This document shows, in pieces, positions 51,980-59,183 of a stretch of DNA of 64,000 nt (the first letter of the stretch is position 1; each line of letters starts with the position of its first letter). Origin of the DNA: Sinorhizobium medicae. Lineage in GTDB: Bacteria > Pseudomonadota > Alphaproteobacteria > Rhizobiales > Rhizobiaceae. The translations under genes and the position numbers were made by a program. Location of the stretch: contig NZ_VITA01000006.1 of the NCBI RefSeq assembly GCF_007827695.1, forward strand, positions 310,001-374,000. The letters run 5' to 3'. Below the pieces are notes generated by a model that worked only from the letters and a program-made list of their open reading frames with translations, was not told where the DNA came from and ran no database searches.

Positions 51980-53259
51980 GCGGGGCAAGCGGGTTTGTCC
52001 TCGGCATAGACATGGGCACATCCGGTGCGCGAGCCGTGGCGATGACGGCTGCGGGCGAGGTGGTGGCATCGGGGTCGGCCAAACTTGCCGCTTTTTCCGA
52101 TGATCATCGCGATCCGGTCGGCTGGTGGAAGGCGGTACGGGCCGCGCTCGCGGAGACGCTGGCGGAAATTGAGGTGGCGCATGCGCGCGCCATCTGTATA
52201 GACGGTACATCGGGTACGATGCTCCCGGTCGCAGCCGATGGCGCACCTCTTGCGACGCCGCTGATGTACAACGACCCGGTTCCCGATTCGGCCATTATCG
52301 AGCGTATAGCCGCCCATGCGCCTGAGGAGAGTGCGGCCCACGGCGCGACTTCGGGTCTGGGTAAGCTTTTGACCTTCCAGCCGCTGCCCGGCGTCTTTCG
52401 CGTCATCCATCAGGCGGACTGGCTCGCCGGTCATTTCACCGGGCTCTACGACGTCAGCGACGAGAACAATGCGCTGAAGACCGGCTACGATCCGGTAGCC
52501 CGCAAATGGCCGGACTGGCTCGCGCGGACCGGCGCGCGCGCCGATCTGCTGCCGGATGTGCTGCCGGCAGGGTCGCCGATCGCGACGGTCTCGCCCGCGG
52601 CGGCCGAAGCTTTCGGGCTGCCGAGCGAAGTGCTCGTCGTCGCAGGCACGACAGACGGCTGCGCCTCCTTCCTTGCGACCGGCGCTGACCGGCCGGGTGA
52701 CGCCGTCAGCGCGCTGGGCACGACGCTGACCGTGAAGATGCTGTCCGATAAGCCGCTCTTTGCGCCGCAATACGGGCTCTACAGCCACCGGATCGGCGAC
52801 ATGTGGCTCGCCGGCGGTGCCTCCAACACGGGCGGCGCGGTGCTTGCTGCGCATTTCGAAACCGGGCGGATCGCCGCCCTCTCGGAGAGCATCGATCCGG
52901 CGACGGACACGGGGCTCGACTTCTATCCCCTGCTGAAACCGGGCGAACGGTTTCCCGTTGCCGATCCCGCCTTCCTTCCGCGCATGGAGCCCCGGCCGGC
53001 GGAGGACGCGGAATTCCTGAAGGCTATATTCGAGGGGATAGCGGGCGTCGAACGCCTTGCTTACGAACGTCTGGTCTCGCTCGGCAGTCCCGCCTTGCGG
53101 TCGATCCGCACCGTTGGCGGCGGCGCGAAGAACGCGACGTGGACTGCGATCCGCAAGCGCAAGCTCGCCGTTCCCTTCCTCCCTGTGCTTTCGGAAGAGG
53201 CTGCCGCCGGCGCGGCGCGCCTGGCTCTTTCCGGGGCGAGAGAGGCGGGCCTGTTATGA
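51976..53259 (+). CDS. FGGY-family kinase, short D-ribulokinase-like type
   Basis: 427 residues, about 100 fewer than eryA. 'GIDMGTSGARAVAM', 'CIDGTSGTMLPVAADG' and 'GTTDGCASFLATGADRPGDAVSALGTTLTVK' match the short FGGY kinases of cyanobacteria and plants that phosphorylate D-ribulose. The 'RTVGGGAKNATWTAIRKRKL' motif near the end is the usual FGGY nucleotide loop. It overlaps both neighbours by ATGA. It probably phosphorylates a ketopentose that arises from adonitol or L-arabitol. In S. meliloti a kinase in the rbt part of this locus is needed for adonitol and L-arabitol use (recalled). Confidence 0.84.
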   Translation: MSGASGFVLGIDMGTSGARAVAMTAAGEVVASGSAKLAAFSDDHRDPVGWWKAVRAALAETLAEIEVAHARAICIDGTSGTMLPVAADGAPLATPLMYNDPVPDSAIIERIAAHAPEESAAHGATSGLGKLLTFQPLPGVFRVIHQADWLAGHFTGLYDVSDENNALKTGYDPVARKWPDWLARTGARADLLPDVLPAGSPIATVSPAAAEAFGLPSEVLVVAGTTDGCASFLATGADRPGDAVSALGTTLTVKMLSDKPLFAPQYGLYSHRIGDMWLAGGASNTGGAVLAAHFETGRIAALSESIDPATDTGLDFYPLLKPGERFPVADPAFLPRMEPRPAEDAEFLKAIFEGIAGVERLAYERLVSLGSPALRSIRTVGGGAKNATWTAIRKRKLAVPFLPVLSEEAAAGAARLALSGAREAGLL

Positions 53260-54101
53260 GTTCAATCCGTGAAATTCCAGGTCTGTCTGCGATCGCCGGC
53301 GCCTTCGATGCCTTTCTCGTCGATCAGTATGGCGTGCTGAGAGATGGTCGCGGACCTTATCCCGGCGCGGCGGAAACGCTTGTACGACTGAAGCAGGCCG
53401 GAAAGCGGGTCATCGTCCTCTCCAATTCCGGCAAACGCTCGACGGAGAACGACCGCCGGCTCGCGGAACTCGGTTTCGAGCGGGGAAGCTGGGACTGGTT
53501 TCTGACCTCGGGAGAGGTTGCCTGGCGGCTTTTGAAACGGGAGTCCGAAGGTGAGAATGGCGCAGCGCGCAAATGTCTTCTGATCAGTCGCGATGGTGAT
53601 CTATCGCCGCTCAACGGCCTGAATTTCGTCCGCACCGAGAGCGGCGATGAGGCCGACACCGTGCTTCTGGCGGGGAGCGAGGGCGATGTCCACCCGCTTT
53701 CCTATTACGAAGACCTGCTCGGGCCGGCCGCCCGCCGGGGCGTGCCGTGCCTCTGCACCAATCCGGACAAGGTGATGCTGACGCGGAGCGGCCCCGCCTT
53801 CGGCGCGGGGCGCATCGCCGAGCTTTACGAGGAGATGGGGGGGCATGTGCGCTGGATCGGCAAGCCCTTTGCCGACATCTACGACTTCGCTCTCGATTTT
53901 CTCGGTTGCCCGGAACCCGGGCGGGTCTGCGCAATAGGCGACAGCGTCGAGCACGACATCGGCGGAGCCGCGTCGGCGGGCTTGGCCTCGGTGCTCGTCG
54001 CCACGGGCATTCTGGAACACCGGTCGGACGAGGAACGCCGGCAGCTCTTCAGGGAGCACGGTGCTTCGCCCGATTTCATCCTTTCCAAATTTGCTTGGTA
54101 G
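53256..54101 (+). CDS. HAD-superfamily hydrolase, IIA (NagD-like) subfamily
   Basis: 281 residues. The nucleophile motif 'FDAFLVDQYGVLRDG' replaces the usual DxDGT with an Asp-Gln-Tyr-Gly form seen in HAD-IIA 'hyp4' proteins. Motif II 'VIVLSNSGKRS', motif III Lys in 'RWIGKPFADIYDFAL' and motif IV 'CAIGDSVEHDIGGAASAG' are present. It probably removes phosphate from a sugar phosphate or 2-phosphoglycolate. It overlaps the kinase gene by ATGA, and eryC follows after 13 bp. Kinase, aldolase and phosphatase in a row suggest a controlled branch, perhaps to clear a toxic intermediate. Confidence 0.82.
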   Translation: MSSIREIPGLSAIAGAFDAFLVDQYGVLRDGRGPYPGAAETLVRLKQAGKRVIVLSNSGKRSTENDRRLAELGFERGSWDWFLTSGEVAWRLLKRESEGENGAARKCLLISRDGDLSPLNGLNFVRTESGDEADTVLLAGSEGDVHPLSYYEDLLGPAARRGVPCLCTNPDKVMLTRSGPAFGAGRIAELYEEMGGHVRWIGKPFADIYDFALDFLGCPEPGRVCAIGDSVEHDIGGAASAGLASVLVATGILEHRSDEERRQLFREHGASPDFILSKFAW

Positions 54102-54114
54102 CAAGGAGCGCGCA

Positions 54115-55044
54115 ATGGCCTTCACGCTGTCGCTCAACACCAATCCGCTGGTCAACCGCTTTGCCGAGGCGGACGATCTGATCGACACCATCGCCGACAA
54201 GATCCGCATCGGCCATGTCCAGCTCACCCATGAATTCGTCAATCCCGGCTGGCCTGCGTCGACCATCAACAAGGCGCTCCGGCAATTTCGAACCGCGCTC
54301 GCCCGAACCGGCGTGAAGATCACGTCCGGGATGACGGGCCCCTACGGCCGTCTCAACCATTTCGGCCACCCGGACTCGGATGTCCGGCGCTACTATGTCG
54401 ACTGGTTCAAGACCTTTGCCGATATCTCCGCCGAGCTCGGCGCTTCCGGCATGGGGACGCAGTTCGCGATCTTCACGCTCAGAGACTATGACGATCCGGC
54501 GCGACGCGAGGAACTGATCGCGATCGCCATTGACTGCTGGCGCGAAGTTGCTCAGCATGCGAAGGCGGCAGGCCTCTCCTATCTGTTCTGGGAGCCGATG
54601 TCGGTCGGCCGCGAGTTTGGTCACACGATCGCAGAGTGCAGGGCGCTCGATCAACGCCTGGCCACGGCCGGGTTCTCGATCCCGATGAAGATGATGGTCG
54701 ATATCGACCATGGCGACGTGACATCGCCCAACGCTGCCGACGTCGATCCTTATGCCTGGGCACAGGCCTTTCCTAAACAGTCACCCATCATTCATATCAA
54801 GCAGTCGTCCATGAACAAGGGCGGGCACTGGCCCTTCACAGCCGCCTACAACAAAGATGGCCGCATCACGCCGGAACGCCTGTTAGATGCAGTAAGGAGG
54901 GGAGGCGGTACGGACAATGAGATCTGTCTCGAGCTCTCCTTCCGCGAGCGCGAGCCGACCGACCGCAACGTGGTGGAAATGATCCAGGAGTCGGTCGAAT
55001 TCTGGGAACCTCATATCGATACCGGCTTTAACAATCCCAAATGA
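54115..55044 (+). CDS. eryC: EryC: sugar-phosphate isomerase/epimerase (TIM barrel)
   Basis: 309 residues. It has the xylose-isomerase-like barrel sequence: 'LTHEFVNPGWPA', 'FWEPMSVGREFGHTIAECR', 'VDIDHGD' and 'ICLELSFRERE' (metal-binding acids and His). In Brucella, EryC epimerises L-erythrulose 1-phosphate to D-erythrulose 4-phosphate. The length and order here (eryC, DeoR regulator, TPI, RpiB) match the Brucella eryC-eryD-eryH-eryI theme. AAGGAG precedes ATG at 54115. Confidence 0.85.
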   Translation: MAFTLSLNTNPLVNRFAEADDLIDTIADKIRIGHVQLTHEFVNPGWPASTINKALRQFRTALARTGVKITSGMTGPYGRLNHFGHPDSDVRRYYVDWFKTFADISAELGASGMGTQFAIFTLRDYDDPARREELIAIAIDCWREVAQHAKAAGLSYLFWEPMSVGREFGHTIAECRALDQRLATAGFSIPMKMMVDIDHGDVTSPNAADVDPYAWAQAFPKQSPIIHIKQSSMNKGGHWPFTAAYNKDGRITPERLLDAVRRGGGTDNEICLELSFREREPTDRNVVEMIQESVEFWEPHIDTGFNNPK

Positions 55045-55148
55045 TCACTATAAATCGTAACAAAATCGCATGTTTGAGTTGAAATATCACATATAGATGT
55101 TATCTTTTCCGAGGGTGGCGAAACGGCCAGACCGACGGAAATGTTACG
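55045..55148. promoter_or_regulatory. AT-rich promoter region of the deoR-tpiB-rpiB genes
   Basis: This gap is much richer in A and T than the flanks. CGTAACA (55056-55062) and TGTTACG (55142-55148) form a 7-bp inverted repeat 79 bp apart, the second arm touching the deoR start codon. A looping or paired operator for the DeoR protein is possible. A second promoter inside the ery locus is likely. Confidence 0.4.
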
Positions 55149-55934
55149 ATGAAACCGGACGACAGGCGGCAGGCGATCATGGATGTCCTCATGGAAGCGG
55201 GAACGGCTTCCGTCGAGGAGCTCAGCTTCCGCTTTGGCGTCAGCAAGATGACCGTGCATCGGGATCTCGACGATCTCGAGCAGGCAGGGCTCCTGCGAAA
55301 GGTTCATGGCGGTGCTTCCATCCAGTCGAGCCCGCAGTTCGAAAGCGATTTCCGCTATCGCGAGAAGATCGCGACGAGTGAAAAGCGCCGCCTTGGCGAG
55401 TACGCCGCGACCCTGGTCGAGCCGGGCCAGAGCGTCATAATCGACGACAGCTCGACGGCTGGCGCGATTGCCGGTTTTCTCAAGGATATTCGCCCGCTCA
55501 CGGTCATTACCAATAACCTTGGCGTCATCACCGATCTGTCCGGTGTCCCGGGTATGAACCTGATCGCGCTGGGCGGCCATTACAGCAAGAGGTTCAACGG
55601 GTTTTTCGGCGTCGTCACCGAGGAGGCGCTGCGATCTCTGCGCGCGGACGTGGCGTTCCTGTCAAGTTCGGCGGTCGAGGGAACGGCCGCCTTCCACCAG
55701 GACCAGGAAGTGGTTCAGATCAAGCGTCAGATGGTGAAATCGGCCAACCGCAAATATCTCCTGGTGGACCACGGCAAGTTCGGCCGTTCGGCCTTGCATT
55801 TCCTGATGGGGCTCGAGGCCTTCGACGCGGTTCTGACCGGGAGCGAAGTGTCCGACGGGCACGCAAGGGAACTGGGAGACGCCGGCGTCGGGCTCCTCAG
55901 GATCGACAACCAGAAAATAATGGAGAAGGCATGA
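55149..55934 (+). CDS. DeoR-family transcriptional regulator
   Basis: 261 residues. The winged HTH 'IMDVLMEAGTASVEELSFRFGVSKMTVHRDLDDLEQAGLLRKVHGGA' (residues about 9-56) has the DeoR signature, and 'VIIDDSSTAGAIAGFL' begins the sugar-phosphate-binding DeoRC domain. It lies between eryC and tpiB and overlaps tpiB by ATGA. It may sense a tetrulose or pentulose phosphate and control the tpiB-rpiB end or the whole locus. A second regulator in addition to EryD in one operon is notable. Confidence 0.88.
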   Translation: MKPDDRRQAIMDVLMEAGTASVEELSFRFGVSKMTVHRDLDDLEQAGLLRKVHGGASIQSSPQFESDFRYREKIATSEKRRLGEYAATLVEPGQSVIIDDSSTAGAIAGFLKDIRPLTVITNNLGVITDLSGVPGMNLIALGGHYSKRFNGFFGVVTEEALRSLRADVAFLSSSAVEGTAAFHQDQEVVQIKRQMVKSANRKYLLVDHGKFGRSALHFLMGLEAFDAVLTGSEVSDGHARELGDAGVGLLRIDNQKIMEKA

Positions 55935-56698
55935 GCAAGTCGGGGCTCTGGGTCGGCACGAGCTGGAAGATGAACAAGACGTTGGCGGAGGCCATGGTCT
56001 TCGCCGATGGTCTTGCGGCCGCAGACGCGACGCGCGACGCGCGCATTCAACGCTTCGTCGTCCCTCCGTTCACGGCCGTACGACAAGTCAAGGAAAGGCT
56101 GAACGGAACCAGCGTCAAAGTCGGTGCGCAGAACATGCATTGGGACGATGCGGGAGCCTGGACCGGCGAAATTTCACCGATGATGCTCAAGGACTGCGGT
56201 CTCGATATCGTCGAGCTTGGTCACAGCGAACGGCGCGAGCATTTCGGCGAAACCGACCGAACCGTGGGCCTGAAAACCGCGGCCGCCGTGAAGCACGGTC
56301 TGGTGCCGTTGATCTGCATCGGTGAGACGCTCGCCGAACGCGAGGCAGGTGAAGCGGACACGGTGTTGAGGCGCCAGGTGGAAGGCGCCCTTGCATTCCT
56401 CGGGGGCGCGGCAAGGACGGCCCCTGTTCTCCTGGCTTACGAGCCGGTCTGGGCGATCGGCGTCAACGGCATACCGGCGACAGCCGGCTACGCCGACGCC
56501 CGCCACAAGATCATTGCCGACGTCGCTCAGCGTGCGCTCGGGGTGAAGGTTCCGGTGCTCTATGGCGGCAGTGTCAATCCCGGAAATTGCGAGGAACTGA
56601 TCGCTGAGCCGCACATCGACGGGCTCTTCATCGGCCGCTCCGCCTGGGAGGTTGGCGGCTATCTCGACATCTTGCAACGCGTAGCCCGGGCGATCTGA
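55931..56698 (+). CDS. tpiB: TpiB: triose-phosphate-isomerase-family tetrulose-phosphate isomerase
   Basis: 255 residues with the complete TPI barrel. Lys13 ('SWKMN'), His98 ('ELGHSERRE') and Glu171 ('[10 protein letters not shown]') are present, as are '[10 protein letters not shown]' and '[12 protein letters not shown]'. The usual Asn11 of 'NWKMN' is Ser11. In Brucella the relative EryH isomerises L-3-tetrulose 4-phosphate to L-erythrulose 1-phosphate. The S. meliloti gene at this place is named tpiB (recalled). The start overlaps the DeoR gene by ATGA, and rpiB follows after 40 bp. Confidence 0.9.
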   Translation: MSKSGLWVGTSWKMNKTLAEAMVFADGLAAADATRDARIQRFVVPPFTAVRQVKERLNGTSVKVGAQNMHWDDAGAWTGEISPMMLKDCGLDIVELGHSERREHFGETDRTVGLKTAAAVKHGLVPLICIGETLAEREAGEADTVLRRQVEGALAFLGGAARTAPVLLAYEPVWAIGVNGIPATAGYADARHKIIADVAQRALGVKVPVLYGGSVNPGNCEELIAEPHIDGLFIGRSAWEVGGYLDILQRVARAI

Positions 56699-56738
56699 GC
56701 ATCGACGGGTCAGGCATCAACATCTGAAAGGAAACGAC

Positions 56739-57176
56739 ATGAAAATCGCGATTGGAGCCGACAGCGCCGGTAAGCCCCTGCTCGACGTCATCGCCGCGCA
56801 TCTCGCCACGAAAAGCGGCCTCGAAGTGAAGGACCTGAGCCAGTCCGGCTATTATGCCGATCTCTCCCGAGATCTGGCGCAGACGATCACGGCAGGCGAA
56901 AACGAGCGTGGCATCCTGATCTGCGGTACCGGCATTGGCGTATGCATCTCCGCCAACAAGGTGCCCGGCATCCGCGCCGCGCTTACCCACGACACCTATT
57001 CGGCCGAGCGGGCAGCCAAGTCCAATAATGCCCAGATCATCACCATGGGCGCACGCGTTATCGGCCCGGAATTGGCGAAATCGATCGTCGACACCTGGCT
57101 TGCCTCCGAATTCGACCCGAACGGGCCGTCTGCGGCGAATGTCGACGCGATCGATCGTCTGGATGCGGTGAAGTAA
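56739..57176 (+). CDS. rpiB: RpiB: tetrulose-phosphate isomerase of the RpiB family
   Basis: 145 residues of the RpiB/LacA family. Cys62 in 'ICGTGIG' corresponds to the catalytic Cys66 of E. coli RpiB. Two usual His residues are missing: the 'DH' near residue 9 is 'DS' ('GADSAG'), and the ring-opening His99 of E. coli corresponds to Ser95 ('AAKSNNAQ'). In Brucella the relative EryI converts D-erythrulose 4-phosphate to D-erythrose 4-phosphate. It is the last gene of the locus and is followed by a terminator. AAGGAAA precedes ATG. Confidence 0.9.
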   Translation: MKIAIGADSAGKPLLDVIAAHLATKSGLEVKDLSQSGYYADLSRDLAQTITAGENERGILICGTGIGVCISANKVPGIRAALTHDTYSAERAAKSNNAQIITMGARVIGPELAKSIVDTWLASEFDPNGPSAANVDAIDRLDAVK

Positions 57177-57227
57177 CAGTCCCGAGTTCTGCGGCGCATG
57201 CTGATCCTCCCTCATGCGCGCAGCGAG

Positions 57228-57255
57228 ACGCCCGGCAGCAATGCCGGGTGTTTTC
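57228..57255 (+). terminator. Rho-independent terminator of the polyol locus
   Basis: CCCGGCA (57231-57237) and TGCCGGG (57242-57248) pair around a 4-base loop, with three further pairs at the base (57228-57230 with 57249-57251, one wobble), followed by TTTTCGTT. It lies 52 bp past rpiB. Confidence 0.75.
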
Positions 57256-57312
57256 GTTGTGGTGCGCCCGGCATGGGCGCACTCCTGTGGAAAGTCCCGC
57301 CACGTTCTGCCG

Positions 57313-57825
57313 CTATCGGCCGGTAGGCTGATGCCTGTCCCACGCGCCGTCCTCAAGGCGGCGATCTTCGATGAGCTTCCCCACTGCAAGGAGGTCGGGC
57401 GCGGCACTCAGTACCCGCGCTATGGCGGCATTCTCCGGGCCCTTGCAGCCGAAGTTGAACACGAGGCGGTCGGTGCGGTCCTGGTCCGTCCAGGTCACCG
57501 CCACGGATGCGTGATCGGTCGCCATTCGGCGGCATCGAGGATGGCCCGTTGTGATGTCTTCCATTCCTCTTGGGCGGTAGGGTGCCAAGGCGCCCTGGAA
57601 GGCGGACCATTCTCCCGGCGTAATGGAGAACCGGTGTTTGCCGAGAACCGTCGTGAAGCGGCGACCCTCGAATATCCCGCTCTCGGCGGCGGTTGCCTCG
57701 AATCTATATACAGGGCACTCACCCAGGCAAGGGCCGTGCTCGAAGGTGATGCTTTGACCAAGCGCTGAAACGCCAGGCGCCATGGCCAGAGTGATTGCGA
57801 TTGCTGCTCTCGTGATGATCGGCAT
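57313..57825 (-). CDS. Secreted DUF6438-like protein, 170 aa
   Basis: A signal peptide ('MPIITRAAIAITLAMAPGVSALG') is followed by 'ITFEHGPCLGECPVYRFEATAAESGIFEG'. The Cys-x3-Cys-Pro-x-Tyr element is the mark of the DUF6438 family, found in secreted bacterial proteins of unknown role. Two more Cys ('HPRCRRM', 'FGCKGPEN') may form disulfides. The start is taken at 57825 because a signal peptide follows; the frame is open further upstream. It is convergent with the ery locus and separated from LacI by 165 bp. No function is assigned. Confidence 0.75.
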   Translation of the reverse strand: MPIITRAAIAITLAMAPGVSALGQSITFEHGPCLGECPVYRFEATAAESGIFEGRRFTTVLGKHRFSITPGEWSAFQGALAPYRPRGMEDITTGHPRCRRMATDHASVAVTWTDQDRTDRLVFNFGCKGPENAAIARVLSAAPDLLAVGKLIEDRRLEDGAWDRHQPTGR

Positions 57826-57990
57826 GAAATTGGTCCCGCTGTCGAGAGCGAATGCTACTCCACAGGCCTCAAAGCGCCAATTGCGTGGCAGAATAGAAGA
57901 TCTAAGCACAGCCGCCCAGTCATCCTGGGATTGTTTGCTTTGCCGGTCTCTCGTGCCCATCGGCGTCCCGCCCGGATTCCGCTCGGTGCT

Positions 57991-59013
57991 TCATACCTGG
58001 GGATGGGAACCCTCTGCTCCGCATGACTCTCTTACCACCAGAGAACAGGAAAGCCTCTGGATGCCAGTGTCGATGGCTTCATCGCGCGTAAGGGCAAGGA
58101 TAGCCAATCCGGCCTGGCGGCCGAGTTCTTTCAGTTCCATGTCGACCGTCGTGAGCGGCGGCCGCGTCTGGCGTGAAATAACCTCCCAGTTGTCAAAGCC
58201 CACGACAGCAACGTCGTTGGGGACCGATAGATCCAGGTCACGCAGAGCGTCGATCACGCCGCGGGCGATCTCGTCGCTCCCGCAAAAAATGGCGTCGGGC
58301 TGTTTGCCTCCTTGTGAAAACACTTTCTCCGTCGCCACATATCCCCAATCCTCGCTCCAGTCGCCAAAAAATACTTCCGGGCTCCGGTCACAGCTCTCAC
58401 GATAAGTCTCCGCCCTGATCCGTGCTGCCAGATAGTCCTGCGGGCCGGTGATATGAACGATGCGGGAGTAGCCGAGACGCTTCAGGTGAGTCACCGCCAG
58501 ACGGGCGCCTTGGGCATCGTCCGGGACGAAACTGACATTCTGATTTGGCCCCTGCGCGAAAACATAGACGACAGGGATAGGCAGATTGAGCAATTCGACA
58601 GGCGGCTCCAGATCCAGTCGCGTCGCGGTGAAGATGATACCGTCGACCTGCTTCTCCAGAAGAGCCTGCAGATGAGACGTCGCCAGCCTTTGATCGTTGT
58701 TTGTCGCACACAGGAAAACGGAAATGCCGTGATCGACGAGGGCTTCGGAAACACCCGCTGCCATAGGCAATGTAAGCCTGCCATAGGTGTCGTTTGTGAT
58801 CATGCCAATGGTGAAGCTTCGCTTGCTGAGCAGGCTTCGGGCGAGCGCATTGGGAAGGAAACCGATCTCCTGGGCGATCCGCTTGACCTTGTCCCTGGTT
58901 TCGATGTTGACGCGGCCAGTCTCGTTAAGGGCGTTTGAAGCGGTCGAGATGCTCACTCCCGCCGCCAGCGCGACGTCCCGCAGAGTGCGTCGGCGATGGA
59001 AGATCTTTCGCAT
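57991..59013 (-). CDS. LacI-family transcriptional regulator
   Basis: 340 residues. The HTH and hinge ('TLRDVALAAGVSISTASNALNETGRVNIETRDKVKRIAQEIGFLPNALARSL', about residues 10-60) and the periplasmic-binding-protein-like effector domain ('DAIFCGSDEIARGVIDAL', 'VAVVGFDNWEVISRQTRPPLTTVDM') are standard. It is divergent from the ABC-GH127 genes across 170 bp with two matching operators, so it should repress them and be released by an arabinose-containing saccharide or a related sugar. Confidence 0.92.
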   Translation of the reverse strand: MRKIFHRRRTLRDVALAAGVSISTASNALNETGRVNIETRDKVKRIAQEIGFLPNALARSLLSKRSFTIGMITNDTYGRLTLPMAAGVSEALVDHGISVFLCATNNDQRLATSHLQALLEKQVDGIIFTATRLDLEPPVELLNLPIPVVYVFAQGPNQNVSFVPDDAQGARLAVTHLKRLGYSRIVHITGPQDYLAARIRAETYRESCDRSPEVFFGDWSEDWGYVATEKVFSQGGKQPDAIFCGSDEIARGVIDALRDLDLSVPNDVAVVGFDNWEVISRQTRPPLTTVDMELKELGRQAGLAILALTRDEAIDTGIQRLSCSLVVRESCGAEGSHPQV

Positions 59014-59033
59014 CCCTGGATTCCCGTTTCATG

Positions 59034-59083
59034 TGCAAGAACCTTTTACCAGTTGAAATCGCTCATGCAAAAAGGTTTTTGCA
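59034..59083. promoter_or_regulatory. Paired LacI-type operators
   Basis: TGCAAAAA-GG-TTTTTGCA (59066-59083) has perfect 8-base arms. A related site TGCAAGAACCTTTTACCA (59034-59051) lies 32 bp away, three helical turns, and matches the reverse strand form at 14 of 18 positions or better. Both are between lacI and the transporter genes. Confidence 0.72.
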
Positions 59084-59183
59084 CGTTGGGAAACGCAAAT
59101 TATCGACAATCGCGTAAAACTCACCTAGCGTTCACTTCGCGTCAGCACGGCAATGCGACAGACCACCAAAAAAGGGGAACGCC

